Positions 1 through 11,985 are shown, numbered from the stretch's first letter. The stretch: DNA of 64,000 nt from Puccinia triticina (GCF_026914185.1 NC_070565.1:6820001-6884000); one strand, 5' to 3'. The notes: generated from the sequence alone by a model not told the origin. Made by a program: numbers and translations.

Positions 1-108
1 GGACGGGCAGGCTGCTATCCGGCGACCACACCGGCCGGCGATTTGCGAATAACCCTCAAGCCACTCAGCAAGAACGTATCGACCCTTCTTCCTCAAGGTT
101 CATTCACG

Positions 109-825
109 ATGCCGGGCGTAAGTCCAATCTCGGCTCATTCACAGCAGTCTTACCACAACAGCCCAGTGCAATACCCTCAAGTGAACGATGACTGATTAAT
201 CACTTGATTTCCTTTCTACTTTGGTCTATGAACCACTCACGTGACGCTCGTCCCACTCATCGTGGAAATCGTTTGAAATTTTAGCACAAGGAACACACCC
301 TACCTACTTTCCAACGTTTTGTAGAGGTGGGCCGTGTGGTGCTCATCAACGACCCGTCATCACCCTGCAACGGAAAATTGGCCACCATCGTTGAAATCAT
401 CGACCACGGCCGCGCTCTCATTGATGGTCCTACCACATCGGTCCCTCGTCAATCCATCGCTTTCCGAAGGGTCATCCTCACTCCCTTCCTCATCAAGGGT
501 CTTCCCCGTGGATCCCGGGCCGCCACCGTCGGAAAGGCTTTCGAGAAAGCCGAAATTGGCAAGAAGTGGGAAGCCAGCGGTTGGAAGAAAAACATCGACT
601 CGAAGGCTACCAGAAGATCACTCTCCGACTTTCAACGGTAAGAGCCTTCACCCTCTCAATCACGCATCGCCCTGGCTCGATTTACCACCCTCCACCCGCC
701 TGACACTCACTAATAATATGCTCGCCAAACATTCACAATCCAGATTCGAGGTTATGATTTTGAAGCGACAACGACGGGACATCATCAACAAAGGTCTCGT
801 GAAAGCCAAGAAAGTACAAGCATAA
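109..825 (+). CDS. RPL14: 60S ribosomal protein eL14, three exons
   Basis: Large-subunit ribosomal protein of cytosolic translation. Proposed exons are 109-117, 285-637 and 744-825, giving about 147 residues (yeast eL14 has 138). The main exon reads FVEVGRVVLI, then KLATIVEIIDHGRALIDGP, the KOW-like start and conserved core of the family, and ends LSDFQR; the last exon continues FEVMILKRQRR, as in fungal eL14. Intron 638-743 has a GTAAGA donor, a CACTAATAA branch site and a CAG acceptor, and joins CG to A within an Arg codon. The first exon is inferred: ATG CCG GGC followed directly by GTAAGT at 118, spliced to an acceptor TTTTAG ending at 284. An alternative acceptor at 290 would remove two residues. 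The core is secure; the three-residue first exon is less so. Confidence 0.9.
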
Positions 826-2394
826 ACGTTGAATCAATTTGTGTACTTTAACCTACTTCGCCGCCCCACCTGCCCCCTTATCCCCTGCGTGTGTGTTGTA
901 ACCCACTTTGAGATCAATGGTGATCACCACGAGCAGTTTAGGTTTTTGCCTTGCTCGGAGAAGGCCCCACAGGAGCTGAGTCCCAGGGTGACGAACGAAC
1001 CTCGGCAAGCTCAAGACTCTCAGGGCGACGACGAAACCTTTCTACTTTTCTTGTCCCACAGCCGGCCCCTAGGCGGACAGAACAGGGGCTTCCCTACAGG
1101 GTTGAGCCCTCCCCTTTGCCTTATCTCGACTCAGGTGCAGAAACCTGCACAGATAGACGGCGTGCGCAATAGCGGCTCTAGTGAGGAGAGCTGCAAGGGT
1201 GGTTTTTCATCATAGAGAGAGGAAAACATAAATACATAGACTAGCCACAAGGTCTGTGACAGGTGATGCAATGTAGAACTGTGACTATGTCACAACAAGA
1301 CAGCCCTGCAGCAGCGCCGCCCTGAGTGGATCAACATGAGCCCCCAAGTTTGCTTGTTGAGTATTTTGTCTCAAGTGATCCTTTGCTCGAGTTATCTAGA
1401 CTTTCTACAGCTGAATGCCCCCAGCACTACATGCCATTAATACCATAGGAGAGTCAAACCCCATCTGCCAGTCCAACATGTTTCTGGACTGTCTGAGGAG
1501 TTTGCTGAAGTGGGTTGAGTGCTTCCTTATGGTTGGACAGAGTCCACCGTTTGATGGTGGGTGTATATGTTTGCTGAGGTTATGATAAGGAGGAGAGAAG
1601 ACTGACTCTGAATTAACTCCCTCCTACAGTGGGGCGAGGCACTGGTTGCATTGTAGGAAGTCTATGGATACGCAGTGCACTCCCAGAGGCTATCGGAGAT
1701 GAACAGTCTGGTGCGATACAAATTACCAACGAGTTGGAAGGATGTTGCAAGATAGTGCAAAATAATGTATATTACATATGCACTGCCCTTCCAACTGGCG
1801 TGAGAGTTTGCCCGACTGTAACTGCTCCGACAGGAAAAGGTGTGACTGGTCCCAGCGGTTCTTTCTGCAGTGCAAGCAATCCTGCTGCAATCGTCATTGT
1901 TAGAAAAAATATTAAAAATAGGAAAGGCGGGGTGGCGCAAAAAGGACAATTCCGCCGAAATAAGAAAGAATACAAAATCAAGGAAAGTGAAAGACGATGT
2001 AGAACAAGCAACAGAATGTCGGTTTATGAGGTTATGTATTTACAGGAGAAGATATGATTGTACATAAATTAGAAATGAGATCATGAATACGAACTGAAAT
2101 AGAAAATTAACAAGTCTTTGGAATGCTTGAGTACATCGAATTATCGAATGGGAGAGAGGCATGGTACGAAATAAAAAAACAGAATGAAGTGATATCTTCA
2201 GCATTGGTTTCGGAAAAAAAAGATGCAAAATGTCATGATTCAAAAGAAAGTGAAAGAGAAGAAAAACCACGGGGTATTTTCAGTTTCCTGAGGAAAAGAA
2301 AGGGGGAGGTGTGAGTAAATTGAAAGATGGAGAAAAATGTCAAGCATTAGGATGAAGGGCAGAGACAATCACAGGAAGAAGTAGGGAGCTCATA
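826..2394. other. Intergenic region between eL14 and the TBC gene
   Basis: No recognisable gene. It holds the presumed eL14 3' untranslated region and a purine-rich stretch from about 2100 to 2310. An open frame at 1629-2057 (+) encodes a short cysteine-containing stretch (GCCK, YIC, RVCP, SFC) that could be an exon of a small secreted protein. I see no signal peptide or family match, and its C-terminal half is lysine/arginine-rich low-complexity sequence. Confidence 0.5.
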
Positions 2395-4075
2395 TTATGT
2401 GACACGTTTTGATGCTGATCCATCACGGACGAAAGAATTCCACTGGGAGCGGGACTCTTGAATGAGGTCTTGAATGTCTTGGCGATTGTAGAGTTTGCGG
2501 ATCGACCGAAGCCAGCGGAACGAGTTTTCCATCTCGAAGCGACCGCCCAGCGTCGATAATATCTCCTCGAAATCATGACCTGGTCCGATCTTGCTCCTCA
2601 GACTATAAACAAGTGAAACCGCTGCGAGGATGAGGACGTCCATTCCTTTCAAGAAGAAGGCGTCCCATAACCTTAATTGGGCTTCATATGGTACCGTATT
2701 CGCAAAGATCGTGATGTACCATTTCGTCGCATATGCTGAGCTTGATATCATCTGCTTATCCTGATCAAGTACAACAACCAAAGATTATTGATTTAGTCTA
2801 AGATCAGAGTAAGAGAAAAAGAGGGGCCTGTCTACTCACAAAGGTGGCATGAACAGCTGGTATTAAATGTTCAATTAGCCGTTCCTGGATATAAAAGCAT
2901 TCCAATAATCCAGGAAAACCGGGCGAGAAGATGTTGTGAAACTGAAGATTGTCATGAATTCGAACCATACAGACAAATGCATCCTGGAATAATTGGGTTG
3001 ATTGATTTTGAAAGCACAAAGTCACAGAGGAGCAAAAACCAAACACGGAATTAAATACAGAAATTAAGAAGACCAGCTGATGATTCGGATGGAAATTCAC
3101 AGAAAAGTAAAGAAACCAAACTAAGGATCTTACCTCCGCACTAAAGTAACTCAAAAGTGTTGCTGCAATGGGTCCCATGCCTTGGCAATATCCACATGTT
3201 TTACAGTACATTCCGAAGGTGTGTAGTACCTGGAAAAGTGCCCGCTGCCTGTTGAAACATGAATGAAGATTTTCATTATCAGTCTTTGTTTGAGTTGATG
3301 GCTGACTGAGTGATGGTGGAGTTAGGTACCCTTTGCCATAGCGAGTGTGGAAGAAGATGTGGCCATTGATTGTTCGGGGAACGTCTAGATCAATTTGGAC
3401 GTCCTGTTCACTAGGAGTGGTAAGCAAAGCCTGGAACTGTTGGTGTAGACGTTGAATCGTAGGTCTTGTTGAGGCTTGGCGATGATGATCGCTTTCGGCC
3501 AAAAGCATCTCCCAGGCAGCTCGCCTCCAACGATCTGGGATACCCTTGAAACATCTTTTCTCGAAACGAGCTCGCTGCTGATTCCATTCTGGCCTGAGTT
3601 GATAGGCTGATTGACTTGAACCTGAATCACGTGAGCTCGCGGTCAACATGTCTGTCCATTTTTCGATCCGGTTGGTCTCCTGGATCAATAAGTCGTGGTT
3701 GGTCGAGTTGAGTGATGAGGGGCTAGTGGCTAGGATAGGATCTGAGGTGGTCGCGACGGGGGTTGGATAGAATGCATCTGATGGCAGATACAGTACACGT
3801 TCGGAAGACATCGGTTTGAAGAATCCATATCGATCCGCGTTCCCTAAAATCTGGATCTCAGCGTCCGAGAGAGAGTCTGAATGGGCAGCAGCAGCAAGTT
3901 GGGTGAGTGAGGCCAGGGCTGATAGCCTCCGATGTTCACGTGTTCTTTCGATGCCTTCATGGAATCCGTCCCCTGGAACGCCGACTCTATCGAGATAAGT
4001 GTAGACCTGGTGGACATGCTGAGCGGATTCCAGGTCGATGGTAGCCGACGGATGCTGGGATGGCGAGGCGGCCAT
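2395..4075 (-). CDS. TBC-domain Rab GTPase-activating protein, four exons
   Basis: Predicted GTPase-activating protein for a Rab-type small GTPase, acting in membrane traffic. Exons on the minus strand are 4075-3330, 3248-3134, 2983-2840 and 2760-2395, giving about 456 residues. The N-terminal ~190 residues are Ser/Ala-rich and unrecognised. The TBC domain follows: FKGIPDRWRRAAW; the arginine-finger motif IDLDVPR; YGKGQRALFQVL; the glutamine-finger motif YCQGM; then PGLLECFY and WDAFFLKGMDVL. Both catalytic fingers are intact, so the protein should be active. Intron 3249-3329 is 81 nt and in frame, so the unspliced sequence stays open, but removing it restores the family consensus YGKGQ. Introns 2984-3133 and 2761-2839 have GTAAG and GTGAG donors. 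The specific Rab partner cannot be told from sequence. Confidence 0.88.
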
Positions 4076-5904
4076 GGATTGAGGAGGTGGTCGCTTGTGT
4101 CGGATGAGTCAGGGGAACGGTTAGGGAAGGATGCGTGTGTTTCCTGGAGGGCAACAGAGTAGAATGATTGAGTGTTGATTGATGGGGTGTAGGAGAAAAG
4201 ATATTAATGTAGATGGTCAGGAAGGGGTAGAGGCTGGCAGAGGGGCGGGCCTTTGGGCCGAAGACGGGCTGGACTTAGGTGAGGCTCGATTACGTAATCG
4301 GGCTTCTCCCAACTGGGCATCGACTTCGGTTGTCGAGGTTGGCCGGCAAGCTGAGCCGTTCATCCAGCTGAGTCCACAGGTGTCGGGGTCTGTCCACCAC
4401 CCAACCAGCCAGCAAGTACATATGTATCATCCCAGCCTAGCAGGTTTTGGCCTGGGAGAGGGGACAGCCCACTCAAAGGCAAGCTAACCTCCATACCTAA
4501 GTACCGGCCGCTATGCAAGCTCATAATTGACACCAAGTCTGCCTCTGAGTCTGACTAATCCCTTAATTGTAGGGGCTTGCCTGTGGGCTCAGGTGCAGCC
4601 TGAGATCAGTATGTACGTTCTTGGCTGCCCAGGAAACAAGAATGTAAATATTATTCAGTGAGCTCAAGGTGTAACTTTATCCCCTCCCATAGTTAGCATA
4701 AGCCAAAAATAGGAAGAAGAAAACGGTGAAAATCCACAAGAAGAAACAAGGGTACTGATGGGGATGGGCAAGTATCCAACTATTAAATTACATTTAGTGT
4801 AATTATTTTGTAATTTAGCAGGCTTTGTGGTGATTAAGCTATTATTAAATTGTAGTAGATGTTGTGTTTTCCAAATAGCTTGGATACAATGATCAAAACC
4901 TTTTGGTTACGGAAGACCTTGGCAAATCCCGTACTGTGTTTTGCAGAATTGTTGGATCATTTTCCAAAATTTCTGGTGTCGTTGACCGGGGCCCGGGGGC
5001 AATCACATTTTTTTTTATATCTTTTCCGCATGTGGACAGGACCCCAGAAGGGGGTTTTCAAGCCGCCTCATGTACGTATCCAAGCGTTAAAGCCCCTGCC
5101 TACAGCTACCCTGGCTCAATGCATCAACAAAAATATGTGGAGTGACACCTTTAAACCCATATCAATGCTGTACAGGTGTTTAAAAAGCAAAAGTGGTGAT
5201 GGCAGAATAGATAAATTCAAATAACTCCTTGTGTACACGTAAATTTTTTTAAAGTTTTGCTGGAGCCTACATGAGGCGGCTTGAAAGACCCCTTCCGGGG
5301 TCCTATGTGGACAGCTGTCAGATGAGGCCCAAGGCCAAATCCACCCCCGGAGCCAACATCCTCCGGTGAATTGTCTTGGAGTTGGGTTAGAGACAAACCA
5401 AGTTCATATTTAGAACCGGAGCGCCTTCTTTACTCTACTCTACACTGCCCAGGGCTATCCGCTGCTGCCCTCTGCCCGTGGGGAGGGGGTAGGGAGGGGC
5501 TGACCGAGCGCTGGGTTGTTACAGAAGGATATCCCAGGCGGGAGTCAATCTGAAGAAGTTGGGTGTGGATTTTTGTCTGCATGTGCTTAAAAAACCTTGA
5601 ATTCAAGGTTGGCCTAAGGTTTGTTGTAAATTTTAATTAAACTTAAGTACTGGAAAATTTGAGAAAAATCCAACCATTCTGCAAAAACAGTATCTTCAAC
5701 ATATACTCCTAGTTTTTTGATTTGACAGATCTGTCAGAATCAGATGCAACCCAAGGCTAAATATAAACCCAGAGCCATCATCCCCCAGAAGCTGGTCTTG
5801 GAGTCCACTTCAGCAAAAACTGAGTTCAGATTTGGAATAAGGATCACCAAGTGAACCCGGGTACCACCTGGTTTTTTTGCCCAAAACAGACACCCACACC
5901 GCAC
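4076..5904. other. Intergenic region upstream of the TBC gene
   Basis: No gene recognised. The first ~100 bp should hold the TBC promoter and 5' untranslated region. The rest is AT-variable sequence without long open frames that look real; the foldback at 5030-5310 is listed separately. Confidence 0.5.
5030..5310. repeat. Inverted repeat, ~43-bp arms around a ~195-bp loop
   Basis: The left arm (about 5030-5074) contains GACCCCAGAAGGGGGTTTTC then AAGCCGCCTCATGTA. The right arm (about 5269-5310) is its near-perfect reverse complement, TACATGAGGCGGCTT then GAAAGACCCCTTCCGGGGTC. The spacer has no coding signal. It looks like a small foldback element, but I could not fix a target duplication. Confidence 0.55.
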
Positions 5905-5911
5905 CCGGTAT

Positions 5912-6126
5912 GGAGCTCCGTCCGGTGCTAGGCCGGCGGCAGCGCTGGGAGGGGAAAAAGTGCTCTGGGAGCTGCCCTCACAGAAGGTCCGGATGAGTTG
6001 TAGAGATTCGAATGGATAGCGTAGTGGAAGTGGTTTTGAGATTGTTTCGCCGGGGTTTTTATCCTCGGCGGCGGTTGTGTTGGTTTGAGAAAGAGGATTC
6101 TGGGAAGGGACTCTGGGGATTCTTTG
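5912..6126 (+). repeat. Dispersed repeat R1, copy 1
   Basis: About 215 bp, beginning GAGCTCCGTCCGGTGCTAGG, that recurs diverged at 42361-42539. Both copies share GGCGGCAGCGCTGGGAGGGG and GAAGTGGTTTTGAG followed by TTGTTTCGCCGGGGTT. A solo LTR was inserted directly after this copy. Its class is unknown; it may be part of an LTR-element untranslated region. Confidence 0.55.
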
Positions 6127-6372
6127 TGTGAAACTCCATAAAATATTATGTGTCCTATGGGAGTTGAACCCATGTCTCTTATATCCATGTCAAGTGTACT
6201 AACCACTGTACTAAGGATGCTTGGATATGAATGGCTGCAGGTGGGTGAAAGAACATCCACTGGTGTCACATGAAGATCCCTAATTGAGGGTAAGACCTGT
6301 AAATGACAGGTCATGAATGAGTGACACCAGCAGGTATGATAAAGCTAAGAGTAGCAGAACCACAACCTGACA
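6127..6372 (-). mobile_element. Solo LTR of the TRIM-1 family with tRNA-like module
   Basis: A 246-bp sequence (sense strand minus) starting TGTCAGG and ending TTTCACA, the same unit as both LTRs of TRIM-1 at 24230-24804. It is flanked by a perfect 5-bp TSD, CTTTG (6122-6126 and 6373-6377), which shows it behaves as an LTR. It differs from the TRIM-1 LTRs at several positions, including two CG to TG changes. Confidence 0.85.
6150..6220 (-). other. tRNA-like module in solo TRIM-1 LTR
   Basis: Read on the minus strand, this contains the A box TAGTACAGTGG and the B box GGTTCAACTCC, with a T-arm ATGGG/CCCAT. The acceptor stem begins GCATCCT, so pairing with AGGACAC is weaker than in the two copies near 24.3-24.6 kb, which have GCGTCCT. 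Confidence 0.7.
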
Positions 6373-6377
6373 CTTTG

Positions 6378-8000
6378 GACTCGGATTCGGAAAAAGATCG
6401 ATCAATTGATAACTCCTGACTTGGATCAGAACAGGTGCTATGGCCTCCCATCCTCCAAGTTCGCCGGAAACTTGGATTCCTGGAGGCCTGTCACAGACAT
6501 GTCATCATCTCCTCGCGCGCCATGCGCGCGCACACACCACAGACAACAGAGAGATAGAAAAGAAAAAAGACAACACAAAGAAGAAAAAGGAAGAGAAATA
6601 AAACCAAGAGCTGAAAACATGAAACCAATGAGGACCACAAATTAAGAAGATGAGAAAGGAACCAGGAAGAATGGAAATGGACATGGCTGAGGAAGACAAG
6701 GAAGAAACAAAACCAGAAAAGACAAACAACTAGGAATAAATCCACAGGTAGTTCTGTGTTAGGACCAAGAAAAAGAGAAGAGGAGACAGAGAGGAAAGTG
6801 AGAAATAGGAAGAGGGGAAAAAAGGGAAGCTGAGAGGACTTGGGAAGGTGATATTGAGATTTGAATCTTGATCTTGAGGGTGGTTTTCTTGAGGGCTGAT
6901 CTTGAAGATTGAAACTGAAGCTGACTACCATTTTGACCACCACACCGGCACCCACGGGTGTTTTTTGCGGGTACCGCGGGTACTTTCAGGGAAGAAATGT
7001 GCCTTCCCAATGACCGGTGTGTGCCGGTCATTGAGAGGGAGGTGTGCCTTCTCAATGAGCAGTGTGTGCCAGTGTGAGAACTCTGTTGGGACGGGTGGCA
7101 GCTCTGTGAGGGGGAGATAACATATGATACTGCAGCTAAGTAATATTTATGTTATGGGTGGTTTGAATGACCTGCCCCTCTATTATACTACACAAGAGTT
7201 ATCACAACAAAATTTATTTATTGTTGTGGCAAAACCTTGATAGAGGACACTATGTGTATTAGTCTCTATCAGACCTAGATTAAACAATATAGATGATATG
7301 CAATGACAGTAGCTATTTATGACCCTGTTTGTGATCACAGGTGTTGGATGAGTGGAGTGAGGTGTGAGTTCTATTTACAATTGCCTGAGTGGCATGCTGA
7401 AAACTGAGGGGGGAAATGCCCTCCTTTTATAGTAAAACATGAGGCATTTTTGCTGGTGGGGAAGACACATGAGGGATTTATGCTGTGACTTATCTTTTGA
7501 GGGAATTTTGCTGCATGGAAACTTCTATTGGGTTATTTTTTGCTAGTGAGCCATGTGACAAATGTGTGATCCAACATGTGACTGATGATATCATGTTGAT
7601 CAATGTATAAACTGTACCCCAACTATGTACTTGTACCTAATTATATACTATGTACTACCAATTTAACTCTATAGTATGTAATTAGGTTCTGTCACAAACA
7701 GTTTAATCCAAATAACGTTTGACTGAGTGGAGCTAGCCTAGTGGTTCAAGTGAGTGACTAGGGGTTAAATGACCTGTGAAATCTAATTATGCAATAGTAC
7801 ATCCAAGAATATTCCTCCTTCTCATACATTGAACCATGACTTTATGTAATTTGATACTTGAAACAGATTTGGCATACCACACCGGTCATCAAGAGGGGTG
7901 TTAGAGTAGATCATGCACTTATGCAAAAACCTAGGCATAACTATGTACTTCACCTTTCATGTACATAGATTCTAACCCCGCCAGTGACAGGTACCAAACC
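6378..8000. other. Non-coding repeat-derived stretch with purine tract
   Basis: No gene recognised. About 6540-6830 is strongly A/G-rich on the plus strand, which creates long leucine/serine/phenylalanine-rich minus-strand open frames that I regard as spurious. Near 6940-7080 and 8240-8320 there are related sequences built around TGTGCCGGTCATTGAGAG, short palindromic units also seen near 42.2 kb. Part of this stretch may belong to the copia-3 3' LTR, whose outer end I could not place. Confidence 0.4.
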
Positions 8001-8461
8001 TAGACCTGTCACTGAAGGACACGTATAGTCCCAGCTCTCCCCGGGCGTGCTCCTTTTCTCTTTCCTCACCGAGATAGGAGTATTGTACCGACCCGTGGAG
8101 AGCTGACCGCCGCCGGACTGTATTGTGCAGGCTAGTCTACATGATATGCAATGTACCGAGATAGGAGTATCGTACCGACCCGTGGAGAGCTGACCGCCGC
8201 CGGACTGTATTGTGCAGATTCCGTTTGGCCTTCTTATAGGTGTGCCTTCTCAATGAACGGTGTGTGCCGGTCATTGAGGGTTGTGTGCCCTCTTGATGAC
8301 CAGCACCAAACGGTCATCAATATTTAGGTATGGCTCACTAAAGCACTGTTATAAATAGATTTCACGTAGTCTATTCCTCAAACTCGGATTGTCCCGGGAT
8401 GAGGAGTACTGGTCGTGCTGCAGTGAGTACAGGAGATGCCAGTGCCATCTATTTCACAACA
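8001..8461 (-). mobile_element. 3' LTR of copia-3 (inner end at 8461; outer end unplaced)
   Basis: The sequence ending CTATTTCACAACA at 8461, rejoined to CCCCCTCTCGCC at 31457 by removing copia-1, gives a polypurine tract directly followed by TGTTGTGAAATAG on the minus strand. That is the signature of a 3' LTR start. Within it a 62-bp unit containing GTACCGACCCGTGGAGAGCT is duplicated (8069-8130 and 8154-8216). The start given here is nominal. Confidence 0.55.
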
Positions 8462-8463
8462 CC

Positions 8464-8735
8464 TGATGAGCGAGACAAGGGGTCTGAGGGCGAGTGGAGT
8501 GTGAGCAGAATGGATTATGGATTGCATAAGTAAGATATGGACATGATGGGAAAACATGAGAAGATGAGAAAAGAGAATGAGAAGGTACTATACCTGAGGG
8601 CGAGTGGAGTGTGAGCAGAATGGATGAGGAATCCATTCTGTCACCGGCAGCTCCTCAGGTATAGTACTCTATGTGTGACACCTGTGCAACAGGCATGTAG
8701 CATAAGCAGAAAGGGGCTAGAGGTCTAGCTCAACA
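8464..8735 (-). repeat. copia-1 3' LTR
   Basis: 272 bp, TGTTGAGC to CTCATCA in sense (minus). It is nearly identical to 31182-31453, differing for example at one CG/CA site near the inner end (GAGCGAGAC versus GAGCAAGAC). The polypurine tract GGGGGGG lies at 8736-8742. Confidence 0.9.
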
Positions 8736-8909
8736 CCCCCCCTTGCTACATTCCTGTTGGTATGGTCAGAGTGGAAAATAGAAGAATAAGGGAAAGAAAA
8801 AAAAATAAGAAAGTTTGACATGAGAAGGTGACATAAGAGAAAGTGAGATTAAAGAAAAGATGAAACAATGAGAAATAGGGACAAGGATGGATTGACAGAG
8901 AGAAAGGGA

Positions 8910-11571
8910 TCAGGGGACGATGCCAAAGAGATGTTGATGTTTTTCCAAGAGGACTCGAGATAGCGGTTTTGTCAACATGTCTGCAAGCATGTCTTTCGTG
9001 GAGACATGGAGAAGAGAGATGGTGTCGTCCTTGATGCATTTGCGGATGAAATGGTACCTTGCGTGGATGTGCTTTGTCCTTGCGTGATGTTCTGAATTCT
9101 TCACCAGGGCTTTGGCTCCCTCATTGTCGACATGGATGGGGATTGGATTGCTGGGGCGGAGAGACAGTTCAGTGAGAAGGTGGCGAAGCCAGAGACCTTC
9201 CTTACATGAGTCGGAAAGTGCTTTGTATTTGGCTTCCGTGCTGGAAAGGGACACGGTTGCCTGTTTTCTAGACTTCCACAAGATAGCGCCATCACCCATG
9301 CAGTAGGTGTACGCTGAGGTCAATCAACGGTCATCACGATCTTCCGCCCAATCTGAGTCGGAATATCCTGAACATTCAAGAGAACCTCCTAAGCGCAGCT
9401 TGAGGTCCGCCGTTGTGACCAAGTAGTTGAGGATGCGCACAGCTGCGTACCAGTGGGAGAGGGAAGGATCGCGTAGATATTGCAACAGTTTGTTGACAGC
9501 AAAGGATACTTCCGGACGAGTACATTGAGAGATCCACAAGAGAGATCCGATGATTTGAGGATACGGCCTGGGAGACAACGGATCAGAGGAAGTCTTGCGG
9601 GTTAAGTTTTTGAAGTAGGAGTTGGTGGGAGTAGAAACAGCGTGTGAGTTACCGTCTAGAAATCGCTTGCTTATTTCTTTGATGTAGTGGGCTTGATTAA
9701 GAAATAAATGGCGGTTCGGAATATCTCGAGTGATTTTGATGAACAAGAAATGATTAAGATCCTTGTCCGCGCCAATCACAAAGCGTTTTCCAACTGCCGA
9801 GATGAGATTGTCCACAAACGTTGGTTCATCGACAATCGCAAGATTGTCGACATGAGTAGTGAGAGTGCCGACTAGCTTACACAATTGGATTTTGAAGTAG
9901 GGGAGGTCAGGGAGAGAGATGAAGGACAGGTTATCTTTGGATGAGGAGGGAGTTAACGGGGTTCTGTCTTCATTCTCTTTGACTGAGAGAGGAGTGTATA
10001 TGAAGGGGGAGTTTTGGGAAAGGGAAGCAGTGACAGGCCAGGAGATTTCGACCAAAAGATGTTTTGGGGAAGATTTCAGGGGTGATCCGTAGGGGAAGAC
10101 GAGATCGTTGAACACACCGTCTCTGGATTTGATGACAGATTGTTTTTCGAGATCCCACAGGCAGTAGCCGTTGCCGTCGGATAGATAGGAGAAGAGGATG
10201 GAAGATCGAGCCTTTGGGTCAAGCTTCTTTTGATCAGGTTCGGGGACTTTGTACCACGTTAGACATCCAAAGGGTCAAATCGTGGAGAAGTTACCTTGAA
10301 GGAGATTAAGGATGGAGTTAGGGGATTTGAAACCCGCTGGTGTGTGACAAGGGAAAGAGTTGTAGGGGAAGAGGGAGTGGCGGAGTGCATCTACCCAAAA
10401 GGATTTGGATAGGTGGGCGGTGAGAAGCACAGATTGAACATAATTGTGAATGGTTCTGTTTGTCCGCTTGGCTACGCCGTTGAGTTGAGGGGAGTGCGGA
10501 GGACCTGGATTGTGCTTGATTCCTGAAGACGTGAGATAGTTGGTGAATTCTAGGGATAGATATTCTCCGCCGTTATTGGTTTGGAGTGCTTGGATTGTGT
10601 GCGAGCCGGATTTTTCAAAGAAAGCGCAATAGGTTTTGAAACAAGAGAAAGAGTCGGATTTGTTTTTCATTGGGTAGACTGTGAGGGATTTTGAATGATC
10701 ATCGACAAAGGTGATGAAGTACCAATATCCTTCGCGCAAAAGTACTTCATAGGAGGCGACATCAGAGTGAATAAGTTGGCCGGGCTTGGAGGAACGGTAG
10801 AGAGAGCGAGATTGGAAAGGATGTTGGTGCATTTTGGTTTGGACACAGACTTGGCACTTTTGAACATCGATGTTGTTTGATACAGAAGGAACAACGCCAT
10901 TCAATTTGAGGAGGAGCTTGAGAGCTTTAAGGCCTAGGTGGGAGAAGCAGATATGATATCCGAGACGGGAGGTGTCAGAATAGGAAGGGGAAGTTGGAAC
11001 AGAGGAACATTGGCTCACTGGGTGGGACAGCAAATAGTACAGGTTGCCCCGACAATACCCGCGGCCAGCCAATGTTCCTGTCAGCTGTAAGTTAGACGAG
11101 TTGAAGATGTCACACGAGGATTTTTTAAAAACGATTGTGAGTCCTTTGTTGCACAGATTTGCAATGGAAAGGAGGGCCTTGTGAAGGGAAGGGACGAAAA
11201 GAGTTGTGACGGAGGTTGAACCGTTGACTGGGAGCGTTAATGTGCCTTTGTGAGAAGCCTCTACAACCGAGTGGTTGGCTAGATGAACAAGGGTGTTGTT
11301 GGGAGTTGGATTTTCAACCGAGTCGAGATAGGGGGTCATAGACATGGAACAGCCCAAATCGAGGTTCGGATCACCTGATAGTTGCATGTTGGGAGGGGTA
11401 GATAAAGCCAGAACTGCATTTTTGGCGGTCACACCGCATTTGGATCCGGAGTAATCTGAATTGTTGTCACGGTGTACTTCAGCATAGCTCCCCAGAGGTG
11501 CAGCGGACGTTTGACCAGCCCGTGTTTGTGGTTTGGAGGACAAAGTCAAAGTCAAGGATTCTGGTTGAGAG
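8910..11571 (-). pseudogene. copia-1 Pol (protease/integrase/RT/RNase H), defective
   Basis: Pieces in order on the minus strand. 11571-10275 is a Gag/PR tail and integrase with HSDV, then LQTNNGGEY where the family has TDNGGEY, and NGVAKRTNRT where the family has NGVAERTNRT. So the second Asp and the Glu of the D,D,E triad are changed to Asn and Lys. 10115-9324 is only the C-terminal reverse transcriptase, with THVDNLAI in place of YVDDL; the RT fingers and palm upstream are deleted. An in-frame TGA at 9324-9326 follows EDRDDR. 9323-8910 is RNase H with STEAKYKALS and IHVDNEGAKAL, ending near LADMLTKPLSRV. Each of the three lost catalytic residues and the TGA fits a single CpG transition. 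Confidence 0.85.
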
Positions 11572-11677
11572 CACCAGGAAAAATCAGTAGTCACTAGATG
11601 ACAACTGACATGACACCTGCTCCAGCTGGCTATCCAGCCTCTAGTGCAATTTTCACGAGCTGATCCTCAGCTTTGTC

Positions 11678-11985
11678 CCAGGCCCAGCTGCTGCTCAGCC
11701 TTGGCCCAGGCCCAGCTGCTGCTCAGCCTTGGCCCAGGCCCAGCTGCTGCTCAGCCTTGGCCCAGGCCCAGCTGCTGCTCAGCCTTGGCCCAGGCCCAGC
11801 TGCTGCTCAGCCTTGGCCCAGGCCCAGCTGCTGCTCAGCCTTGGCCCAGGCCCAGCTGCTGCTCAGCCTTGGCCCAGGCCCAGCTGCTGCTCAGCCTTGG
11901 CCCAGGCCCAGCTGCTGCTCAGCCTTGGCCCAGGCCCAGCTGCTGCTCAGCCTTGGCCCAGGCCCAGCTGCTGCTCAGCCTTTGC
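11678..11985. repeat. 28-bp tandem array at end A of CACTA-like element 1
   Basis: About 11 copies of CAGCTGCTGCTCAGCCTTGG-CCCAGGCC. Because 28 is not a multiple of 3, three units cycle through all frames, which explains the long Ala/Gln/Leu/Ser-rich open frames here. The homologous end of element 2 (about 45856-46025) has about 6 copies. Confidence 0.9.

Noticed and set aside
829..1215. 128-codon open frame downstream of eL14
   Set aside because: No start context, no family resemblance and overlapping alternative frames; most likely 3' untranslated or intergenic sequence.
1629..2057. Hydrophobin or effector gene
   Set aside because: A few cysteines are present but not the eight-cysteine hydrophobin pattern, and no signal peptide is visible; only mentioned as a possible exon.
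6438..6955. Phe/Leu/Ser-rich minus-strand open frames (possible membrane protein)
   Set aside because: They are the complement of a purine-rich low-complexity tract, and two overlapping frames give equally hydrophobic peptides.
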